Shown here in pieces: positions 1 through 4,667 of a stretch of DNA of 6,036 nt. Below the pieces are notes generated by a model. It was given only the letters and a program-made list of their open reading frames with translations, was not told where the DNA came from and did no database searches. This DNA comes from Candidatus Nanohaloarchaea archaeon (GTDB lineage Archaea > EX4484-52 > GLR71): contig DAOVVY010000053.1 in NCBI GenBank assembly GCA_030636885.1, positions 1-6,036 on the forward strand, in the 5' to 3' direction. The translations under genes and the position numbers were made by a program. Positions within the stretch are counted from its first letter, which is position 1. Every line of letters starts with the position of its first letter.

Positions 1-10
1 AAGTTTATTC

Positions 11-45
11 GATAAAAGAAAAAGTGACAGAAGATTAGTAATCTT
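11..45 (-). terminator. Terminator of the minus-strand gene
   Basis: Directly after the TAA stop (48-46) lies a perfect inverted repeat, AAGATTA at 31-37 and TAATCTT at 39-45, which can form a 5-base-pair stem with a 5-base loop. On the minus strand it is followed by a T-rich tract (CTTTTTCTTTTAT, plus-strand 12-24). Archaeal termination mainly needs the U tract; the hairpin may stabilise the 3' end. Confidence 0.6.
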
Positions 46-396
46 TTATTTTAATTGATTTATAATCGCATCTGGAAAAACACTTAAAACATCATTTAAT
101 GAGGGTGTTTTAATCATCTCTTCGGGATTTGCTTCATTATAGTTAGTTACTGCATATCCTATATGTCCAAGCAATGTCATTGGTTCGTCAAATATTTCAG
201 CATCATCATCACCATACCCTTCTTTCATTGTAGTTAAAATGTGATGTGCAACTACTGCTCGATTCTTTGGCATTGATTTTAAATCGATTACATGTCCGCC
301 CTCAATTATGGAATTCCCATAAATTGTGCATTTTGAGCTTATGTCTGCTCTATTCATTTTAATGTCATAGTCCGGCCCTATTTCGTTTAATACCAT
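46..396 (-). CDS. Uncharacterised 116-residue acidic protein
   Basis: I do not recognise this protein and assign no function. The ATG at 396 is chosen because GGTGAT lies 4 bases before it. A GTG 21 bases further upstream in frame is itself part of a GTGAT sequence and is probably not a start. The product looks soluble: no signal peptide, no hydrophobic stretch long enough for a membrane helix, and one cysteine (Cys23). There is an acidic patch with GYGDDDAEIFDE around residues 60-71. A His pair (HH, 51-52) and further histidines at 35 and 78 are visible but form no metal motif I know. It is transcribed divergently from the ribosomal-protein cluster, with its own TATA box and terminator. Clean flanking signals make it likely to be a real expressed gene, perhaps lineage-restricted. 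Confidence 0.72.
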   Translation of the reverse strand: MVLNEIGPDYDIKMNRADISSKCTIYGNSIIEGGHVIDLKSMPKNRAVVAHHILTTMKEGYGDDDAEIFDEPMTLLGHIGYAVTNYNEANPEEMIKTPSLNDVLSVFPDAIINQLK

Positions 397-433
397 TTTA
401 TCACCTATTATTATCACTTAATGCGCACAAAAA

Positions 434-442
434 CTTTATATG
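434..442 (-). promoter_or_regulatory. TATA box of the minus-strand gene
   Basis: CTTTATATG on the plus strand reads CATATAAAG on the minus strand, a good archaeal TATA box. With the usual spacing of about 26 bases, transcription would start near 412. That leaves a leader of roughly 15-20 bases, enough to hold the GGTGAT ribosome-binding site before the ATG at 396. Confidence 0.55.
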
Positions 443-497
443 TATTATTATATATTATCTTTCATATCTTTTTTAACTTCTCAATCCCTATACAAAC

Positions 498-506
498 TTT
501 TATAAA
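498..506 (+). promoter_or_regulatory. TATA box of the rps19e operon
   Basis: TTTTATAAA preceded by ACAAAC looks like an archaeal TATA element with a purine-rich BRE. The predicted transcription start is near 528-532, giving a leader of about 70 bases before the S19e ATG at 603. The two divergent TATA boxes (434-442 and 498-506) share a compact intergenic region, so regulation of the two genes could be coupled. No clear operator palindrome is visible. Confidence 0.55.
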
Positions 507-602
507 GCTAATACAATAAATTTGGACTAGAAATTATTATTCTGGATGCGGCACCGGAATAAAGTTGCTGATTTCTATCTAATTAATATATACGGTGAAA
601 AA

Positions 603-1025
603 ATGGTAACAGTATTTGATGTTGAACCCAACAAGCTTATAGAAGAAGCTTCAGAAGAACTTAAGAAGATAGAGGCAATAGTGCCACCTGCATGGACTCC
701 TTTCGTAAAGACAGGTTCCCACAATGAACGGGTTCCAGAGAATCCCGACTGGTGGTACATACGAGCTGCGTCTATCCTAAGAAAAGTTTACATATCTCCC
801 AACGGTGTTGGTGTAGATAGGCTAAAGACAGTGTATGGTGGTCGAAAGAATAAAGGTTACAAACCCGAAAAAAGACGAAACGCAGGTGGTAACATAATCC
901 GAAAATGCTTTCAGCAACTAGAGACTGCAGGTTTTATCACAAAAGTCCCAAAAGGACGATGGATAACTCCTAAAGGTCAGAAGTTCCTTGATAATCTTGC
1001 ATATAAAGTTCACACAGCTAAGTGA
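603..1025 (+). CDS. rps19e: Small-subunit ribosomal protein eS19
   Basis: This is the archaeal/eukaryotic-type 30S protein eS19, 140 residues, close to the family's usual length of about 145-150. The winged-helix fold signatures are present: KTG at 36-38, DWWYIRAASILRKVY at 49-63, GVDRLKTVYGGRKNKG at 70-85, IIRKCFQQLE at 98-107, and a C-terminal KGRW-ITPKGQKFLD stretch at 117-130. I chose ATG 603 because the protein then begins MVTVFDV, the normal S19e N-terminus, and GGTGA sits 5 bases upstream. An in-frame ATG at 546 would add 19 residues that do not fit the family. The gene heads the cluster S19e-PDCD5-L39e-L31e. It ends in TGA followed in frame by TAG and TGA, a by-product of the duplicated GTGAT site for the next gene. 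Confidence 0.97.
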   Translation: MVTVFDVEPNKLIEEASEELKKIEAIVPPAWTPFVKTGSHNERVPENPDWWYIRAASILRKVYISPNGVGVDRLKTVYGGRKNKGYKPEKRRNAGGNIIRKCFQQLETAGFITKVPKGRWITPKGQKFLDNLAYKVHTAK

Positions 1026-1037
1026 TAGTGATTATAG

Positions 1038-1379
1038 ATGTCATTATCTCTTGAAGAGATCAAGAAGCGTCGGATGACTGAACTTACCCAACAGCAGAAT
1101 CAAGCACAAAATTTTGCACCCGGGCAGGATCCTTATGCACAACAATCTCAACTTGAAGCTGAACTCAAAGCAGTTATGCCAAACATACTTGGTCCTGACG
1201 CCCTGGAACGGCTGAGCATAATAAGATCCACAAAACCCGATTTTGCAATGCAAGTCCAAGTTTATCTTGTCTCTATATACAGGCAAGGTGGGATAAGGCA
1301 ACCATTGGATGACATCGCCTTCAAGCAGATACTTGGTGGCATCGTAAAGAAACCTGATTGGAACATTACAATAAAATGA
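1038..1379 (+). CDS. PDCD5/TFAR19-family DNA-binding protein
   Basis: This 113-residue protein matches the PDCD5-related family (archaeal DNA-binding protein, eukaryotic programmed cell death 5). The N-terminal helix is charged (LEEIKKRRMTELTQQQ, 5-20), followed by a Gln-rich linker (17-39). The conserved helical core is VMPNILGPDALERLSIIRSTKP (46-67, with the usual L.P.A..RL..I...KP pattern), then QVYLVSIYRQGGI (74-86) and an ILGGIV..PDWNI end (98-110). Archaeal members are reported to bind double-stranded DNA non-specifically; their role in the cell is unclear, though the gene sits reproducibly beside S19e and L39e. The start is supported by GTGAT at 1028-1032, five bases before the ATG. 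It follows rps19e by 12 bases and is surely co-transcribed. The usual basic, coiled N-terminal region is somewhat Gln/Pro-rich here. Confidence 0.93.
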   Translation: MSLSLEEIKKRRMTELTQQQNQAQNFAPGQDPYAQQSQLEAELKAVMPNILGPDALERLSIIRSTKPDFAMQVQVYLVSIYRQGGIRQPLDDIAFKQILGGIVKKPDWNITIK

Positions 1380-1432
1380 TTAAGATTTAAAGATTAAAAT
1401 AAAATTAAGAAAAAGATTAAGAGAATGAAAAT
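1380..1432 (+). other. Purine-rich spacer with GATTAA-like repeats
   Basis: The 53-base gap between the PDCD5 gene and rpl39e is almost entirely A, G and T, and repeats the theme GATTAAG/GATTTAAA/GATTAAA/AATTAAG/GATTAAG between 1378 and 1420. It may be an unstructured leader or hold a weak internal promoter (AT-rich boxes at 1384-1404 lie about the right distance from the L39e start). It carries no T tract that would end transcription, so read-through into rpl39e is expected. Confidence 0.35.
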
Positions 1433-1441
1433 GTGATTATT

Positions 1442-1615
1442 ATGTCAAAACACAAGACTTTCGCAAAAAAGATGAAGATGCTTACTGAGAAGTCAATCTC
1501 AAAAGCAGCTCCACGATGGATCGACTTAAAAGTATATGGTCTTCAGAGAGCAAGACATAAGACTGTAAAACGGTTCAGATCCAGAAGCTGGAAACGAAGC
1601 AGCATTAAATACTAG
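1442..1615 (+). CDS. rpl39e: Large-subunit ribosomal protein eL39
   Basis: A 57-residue, strongly basic protein; eL39 usually has about 50 residues and lies near the wall of the nascent-peptide exit tunnel. The recognisable core is AAPRWIDLKVYG at 22-33 (family pattern VPAWVMLKT) and the basic end KRFRSRSWKRSSIKY at 43-57 (family pattern KRRHWRRSKLKI), keeping both tryptophans (26 and 50). The N-terminal part is basic and a few residues longer than usual. ATG 1442 is preferred over the in-frame GTG at 1433, because that GTG is part of the GTGATT ribosome-binding site. The sequence is divergent for an otherwise very conserved protein, but position between PDCD5 and L31e confirms it. Confidence 0.9.
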   Translation: MSKHKTFAKKMKMLTEKSISKAAPRWIDLKVYGLQRARHKTVKRFRSRSWKRSSIKY

Positions 1616-1625
1616 GTGAATTATT

Positions 1626-2162
1626 ATGGCAGAAAAAAGGCTTTACACAATACCTCTACGCGATGCGTGGAATGTAGCAATAAAAAAACGAAGTAAAAGA
1701 GCAATGTCAGTCATAAGGATCTTTGCAGAAAGGCACATGAAAACAGATTCTGTAAAGATTGGTGCAGAACTTAACCACTTAATCTGGTCAAGGGGTATCA
1801 AGAACCCTCCTAGAAAAGTAAAAGTTCAGATGGTACCAACAAAGACAGACGATGCTGAAGTTGTATGGGTTGATGTTGCAACATCATCTATGGATTATCT
1901 AAAAACTGATAAAGAAAAGAAGAAAGATGAAAAGAAATCCACAGTGAAAGATGCACCTAAGACTACTGCAACTGAAACAAAAAAAGAGACTAAGGCAGAG
2001 CCAAAAAAGACAGAAGCAAAACCAAAGACTGCACCAAAAAAAGCTGAGCCAAAAAAAGCAACAGCAGATACAAAAACTGAAGCAAAACCAAAAGCGACAC
2101 CAAAACCAAAAGCTGAAGTAAAGACTGCTGAAACAAAAAAGGCTGCTCCTGCAAAAAAATAA
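1626..2162 (+). CDS. rpl31e: Large-subunit ribosomal protein eL31 with long basic tail
   Basis: Residues 1-86 are a normal eL31, a 50S protein close to the tunnel exit: RLYTIPLRDAW (5-15), SKRAMSVIRIFAERHMKTD (23-41), IGAELNHLIWSRGIKNPP (45-62) and KVKVQMV (64-70). Most family members stop at about 80-95 residues. Here an 86-residue low-complexity tail (about 93-178) follows, made almost wholly of Lys, Ala, Thr, Pro and Glu, resembling histone H1 tails. It contains a 22-residue tandem repeat (EAKPK at 130 and again at 152; the DNA shares GAAGCAAAACCAAA at 2013 and 2079). The start is fixed by GGTGA 6 bases upstream; the gap to rpl39e is 10 bases. The tail is in frame with no sign of a frameshift. 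Its function is unknown; RNA binding at the ribosome surface is an inference from charge. Confidence 0.95.
   Translation: MAEKRLYTIPLRDAWNVAIKKRSKRAMSVIRIFAERHMKTDSVKIGAELNHLIWSRGIKNPPRKVKVQMVPTKTDDAEVVWVDVATSSMDYLKTDKEKKKDEKKSTVKDAPKTTATETKKETKAEPKKTEAKPKTAPKKAEPKKATADTKTEAKPKATPKPKAEVKTAETKKAAPAKK
2013..2144 (+). repeat. 22-codon tandem repeat in the L31e tail
   Basis: Two adjacent 66-base units encode similar Lys/Pro/Ala-rich segments (residues 130-151 and 152-173). The best-preserved part is GAAGCAAAACCAAA at 2013-2026 and 2079-2092, exactly 66 bases apart. The rest is degenerate. Slippage or unequal exchange in low-complexity DNA is a likely origin. Confidence 0.55.
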
Positions 2163-2170
2163 AAAAATAA

Positions 2171-2209
2171 ATCTCTTTTTTCTTTTATATTTTTTTAACC
2201 CTCTTTTTT
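2171..2209 (+). terminator. T-tract terminator after rpl31e
   Basis: Downstream of the L31e stop are three T-rich runs: TCTCTTTTTTCTTTT (2172-2186), ATTTTTTT (2189-2196) and CTCTTTTTTAA (2201-2211). No strong hairpin precedes them. Consecutive U tracts are the standard archaeal intrinsic terminator, so the S19e-L31e transcript probably ends here, at least in part. Confidence 0.6.
2182..2191 (+). promoter_or_regulatory. Possible TATA box for the aIF6 gene
   Basis: CTTTTATATT inside the T-rich region would place a transcription start near 2213, leaving about 28 bases of leader with GTGATT before ATG 2241. It overlaps the terminator, so the same bases would end one transcript and begin the next. 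A second AT-rich candidate (AATTTAATATTTAT, 2210-2222) lies too close to the start to leave room for the ribosome-binding site. Confidence 0.35.
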
Positions 2210-2240
2210 AATTTAATATTTATCAATTCAAGTGATTATT

Positions 2241-2921
2241 ATGCGAGTTATACAGACAACCTTAAAAGGTGATCCTAACGTAGGTCTCTATGGTATGGCA
2301 ACTGACAGGTTTGCAATAATTTCAGACGCAAAAGCGAACAAAGACGAAATTTCAGAGGTTTTAGGTGTGCCTGTGATAGTTACCCGACTCGCAAGAACAG
2401 ATTTAACTGGGATATTCATTGCAGGTAACTCAAATGCAATCCTGCTTCCCGACATAATAGAACCCAAAGAGCTTGAAACTATAAAAGATGGAATCAAACA
2501 GATTTCAAAAGATATCGTAGTGAAAGTCATAGAAACAAATAACACCGCATTAGGCAACCTTATTATTGCAAATGATAAAGCCGCCGTAATCTCAACACTT
2601 CTTGAAGAGCACAAAGATGAGATTTCAGAAGCATTAAAAGTACCTGTAACAGTCTCTGACCTTATGGATTTATCAATCATAGGTTCAATCTGCATAACAA
2701 CAAACAAAGGTTTCCTGATGAACATGCACGCAGAAAAAGAAGACTTTGAACTTATTGAAAAGAACATAAAAGTCGAAGGTGACATAGGCACAGTCAATTT
2801 CGGTGGACCTTTCGTACGGACTGGTCTGATCGCAAACTCAAAAGGATACCTTGTGGGGAACCAGACAACTGGACCTGAAGTATCACGGATTGACGAAGCA
2901 CTAGGATTCATAAATGTCTAA
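2241..2921 (+). CDS. eif6: Translation initiation factor 6 (aIF6)
   Basis: A 226-residue protein of the eIF6/aIF6 family, the usual length. It binds the large subunit near uL14, keeps it from joining the small subunit too early, and is linked to 50S maturation. The five pentein-type repeats can be followed: DPNVGLYGMATDRFAII (11-27), TGIFIAGNSNAILLP (56-70), NTALGNLIIANDKAAVIS (101-118), IIGSICITTNKGFLMN (146-161) and FVRTGLIANSKGYLVG (191-206), ending TTGPEVSRIDEALGF. ATG 2241 is chosen because the in-frame GTG at 2232 belongs to the GTGATT ribosome-binding site and the family normally begins near this Met. The gene sits between L31e and prefoldin alpha, as in many archaea. Confidence 0.96.
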   Translation: MRVIQTTLKGDPNVGLYGMATDRFAIISDAKANKDEISEVLGVPVIVTRLARTDLTGIFIAGNSNAILLPDIIEPKELETIKDGIKQISKDIVVKVIETNNTALGNLIIANDKAAVISTLLEEHKDEISEALKVPVTVSDLMDLSIIGSICITTNKGFLMNMHAEKEDFELIEKNIKVEGDIGTVNFGGPFVRTGLIANSKGYLVGNQTTGPEVSRIDEALGFINV

Positions 2922-2950
2922 TCTGTTAATTTATTGAATATTTAATTGAC

Positions 2951-2988
2951 ATATTTAAATGAATTAATCTAAATTAAACTTAAATAAT
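2951..2988 (+). promoter_or_regulatory. Candidate TATA boxes for prefoldin alpha
   Basis: The 121-base gap between aIF6 and prefoldin is very AT-rich and has two candidate boxes. ATATTTAAAT (2951-2960) would start transcription near 2982 with a leader of about 60 bases; CTTAAATAAT (2979-2988) would start near 3009 with about 34. Either would serve prefoldin alpha and ftsY. In DNA this AT-rich, chance matches are common. The gap holds no coding sequence of ribosomal LX size. Confidence 0.35.
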
Positions 2989-3042
2989 TACGAGTAACAA
3001 TTAAAAATCAATTAACAAATATAACAATTAAGATGTGATATT

Positions 3043-3456
3043 ATGGATGAGCAAGAGATGCAATCAAAATTGATGGAAATTGAGATGATAAAACAGCAGT
3101 TGACCCAACTAGATCAACAGCGGATGCAGGTAAATGCACGACTCATGGATTCTGACGCAGCTCTAAAGACATTGAATGATCTTGAAATCGGAACAGGCAT
3201 CATTGAGACTTTTGTTCCTTTCGGTGGCGGTATATTTTCTAAAGCAACACTTTCCGAAACAAGACAAGTTCTAGTGAATGTAGGTCAAGATATAGCAGTT
3301 GAAAAACCCGTAGCTGAAGCAAAAACTATCATGGAAAAGACAATCGCAGGCTATGAAAAGATGTTCATGGACCTAGACAGTAATATCTCAGTACTTCAGA
3401 ATCATGCTGAATCAATTTATCATATGATTGAGGCTGCAAATGCATCAAAGCGATAA
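3043..3456 (+). CDS. pfdA: Prefoldin alpha subunit (GimC)
   Basis: A 137-residue prefoldin alpha subunit. With four beta subunits, two copies form the jellyfish-shaped hexamer that captures unfolded proteins and passes them to the thermosome. The layout is typical: an N-terminal coiled-coil helix (about 1-48, heptad-like QLTQLDQQRMQVNARL), a central beta-hairpin region with ETFVPFGGGIFSKATL (55-70) and VLVNVGQDIAVEKPVAEA (76-93), then a second coiled-coil helix (about 90-133). The alpha type is shown by the long insert between the helices, which contains two hairpins. GTGAT lies 4 bases before the ATG. The short gap of 40 bases to ftsY suggests co-transcription, a pairing common in archaea. 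Confidence 0.94.
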   Translation: MDEQEMQSKLMEIEMIKQQLTQLDQQRMQVNARLMDSDAALKTLNDLEIGTGIIETFVPFGGGIFSKATLSETRQVLVNVGQDIAVEKPVAEAKTIMEKTIAGYEKMFMDLDSNISVLQNHAESIYHMIEAANASKR

Positions 3457-3496
3457 GACTATGATATTAAAAATTTATTTCTGAGGTTGATGCTTT

Positions 3497-4621
3497 GTGT
3501 TTGGTCGTCTCAAAAAAAAGCTCAATGAAGCTATACAGAAAGTTTCAGATACAGTTACAGATACAGTTGAAGAAAAACCTGAAGATAAAGTGATTGAGAC
3601 CGAAACTATTATGTCAGATACTCAATCTGATGCAGAACCTACTACCGAATACATAAAATCAGGAACATCAGAAGAACCTAAAGAGACAACAATTGCAACG
3701 GAAAAACCAAAAGATAAAAAACCAAAGACCAAAAAGACAATTTCGGCAACCTTGAAAAGTGCAGTGAAAGTCGTCTCAGAAAAAAAGATTGATGCTGGTG
3801 TCCTCGACGATGCACTATGGGAACTAGAGCTCGTACTTCTTGAAAACAATGTGGCTTCAGAAATGTCAGAAGCCATCTGCGCCGAGATAAAAGAACGCCT
3901 TGTGGATAAATCTGTCAGCCGTTTCGAAGTAAAGAACATAATTGAAGACACTTTCAAAAAAAATGTTAGAGAAAGTCTTGAATGTGAACCACTTGACATC
4001 TACAAAATTATTGAAAAGAACAAAGAAGAGAAAAGACCAACACTTATCATGTTCTTAGGATTCAACGGTGCCGGGAAAACCACAAATCTTGCAAAGTTAG
4101 GACACCTTCTAAAAAGTGAAGGATACTCGTGCGTATTTGCGGCAGGCGACACTTTCCGTGCAGCAGCCATTCATCAGTTAGAAGTTCATTCTGAGACTCT
4201 CAAGATTCCTATGATAAAACACGACTACGGTTCAGATGCAGCTGCAGTCATTTTTGATGCAACCAAACACGCAAAAGCTAAAGGCATTGATGTAGTTCTT
4301 GCAGACACGGCAGGTCGTACGCACATGAACAAGAACCTTCTTGAAGAACTGAAAAAGATAGTAAAAGTAAATACTCCTGATATAAACATACTTGTAGTGG
4401 AATCAATCGCTGGAAACGACATAGTTGAGCAAGGACGGGTTTTCAGTGAAGCTGGCGTTGACGGTGTAATTCTTTCAAAATGGGACGTTGACCAGAAAGG
4501 TGGCGCAGCGTTATCATTGACAAAAGCTATAGGGAAACCTATAGTATTTTTAGGTACTGGTCAGGAATATAAAGACCTAAAAGAATTCAACATTGATGAC
4601 GTCATGGAAAACATAATCTGA
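3497..4621 (+). CDS. ftsY: Signal recognition particle receptor FtsY
   Basis: A 374-residue SRP receptor GTPase that docks SRP54-bound ribosomes at the membrane. It starts at GTG, supported by GAGGTTGAT ending 5 bases upstream and by the family-like N-terminus MFGRLKKKLNEAI. Residues 1-19 form an amphipathic basic helix, a likely membrane contact. Residues 20-70 are acidic and Thr/Ser-rich (A-like region), then a basic KPKDKKPKTKK patch (70-80). The N domain covers about 85-165 (LDDALWELELVLLENNVA at 103-120). G-domain motifs: G1 GFNGAGKTT (188-196), G2 DTFRAAA (218-224), G3 DTAGR (270-274), G4 SKWD (327-330, usually TKxD), then QKGGAALS (333-340) and G5 GTGQ (353-356). The Ser at G4 is conservative, and Glu302 replaces the common Asp in the DAxAGND stretch. 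It looks intact and functional. Confidence 0.97.
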   Translation: MFGRLKKKLNEAIQKVSDTVTDTVEEKPEDKVIETETIMSDTQSDAEPTTEYIKSGTSEEPKETTIATEKPKDKKPKTKKTISATLKSAVKVVSEKKIDAGVLDDALWELELVLLENNVASEMSEAICAEIKERLVDKSVSRFEVKNIIEDTFKKNVRESLECEPLDIYKIIEKNKEEKRPTLIMFLGFNGAGKTTNLAKLGHLLKSEGYSCVFAAGDTFRAAAIHQLEVHSETLKIPMIKHDYGSDAAAVIFDATKHAKAKGIDVVLADTAGRTHMNKNLLEELKKIVKVNTPDINILVVESIAGNDIVEQGRVFSEAGVDGVILSKWDVDQKGGAALSLTKAIGKPIVFLGTGQEYKDLKEFNIDDVMENII

Positions 4622-4637
4622 TGGTAAACTAAAATCT

Positions 4638-4645
4638 TTTATATA
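4638..4645 (+). promoter_or_regulatory. TATA box of a leaderless helicase transcript
   Basis: TTTATATA, just after AAAATC, is the clearest TATA box on the plus strand. Its centre (about 4641-4642) is 26 bases from the helicase ATG at 4668, so transcription should begin at or within a base or two of the start codon. No GTGAT or GGAGG sequence precedes this ATG, unlike every other gene here. A leaderless mRNA with a promoter separate from ftsY explains both facts. Confidence 0.65.
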
Positions 4646-4667
4646 TGTCTTCTCCCGAAGTATTACT

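Noticed and set aside
529..576. Possible C/D-box-like or k-turn RNA in the rps19e leader (AGAAAT...CTGATTTCT)
   Set aside because: A CTGA is present at 568-571, but there is no proper RTGATGA box C and no second C'/D' pair, so the match is too weak to annotate.
546..602. S19e beginning at ATG 546 with 19 extra residues
   Set aside because: Family members begin at the MVTVFDV segment, and the good GGTGA site precedes ATG 603, not 546.
1023..1031. Three in-frame stops in a row (TGA TAG TGA) after rps19e
   Set aside because: This is explained by the duplicated GTGAT ribosome-binding sequence for the next gene rather than by selection for tight termination.
2288..2911. A 207-codon open frame on the minus strand opposite aIF6
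   Set aside because: It is fully contained in a clear aIF6 gene, is Ser-rich and shows no family features; it is a shadow of the real frame's codon bias.
3622..3999. A 125-codon minus-strand frame opposite the ftsY N-terminal half
   Set aside because: It is Ser/Phe-rich antisense of a Glu/Lys-rich coding region, with no start signal and no recognisable domain.
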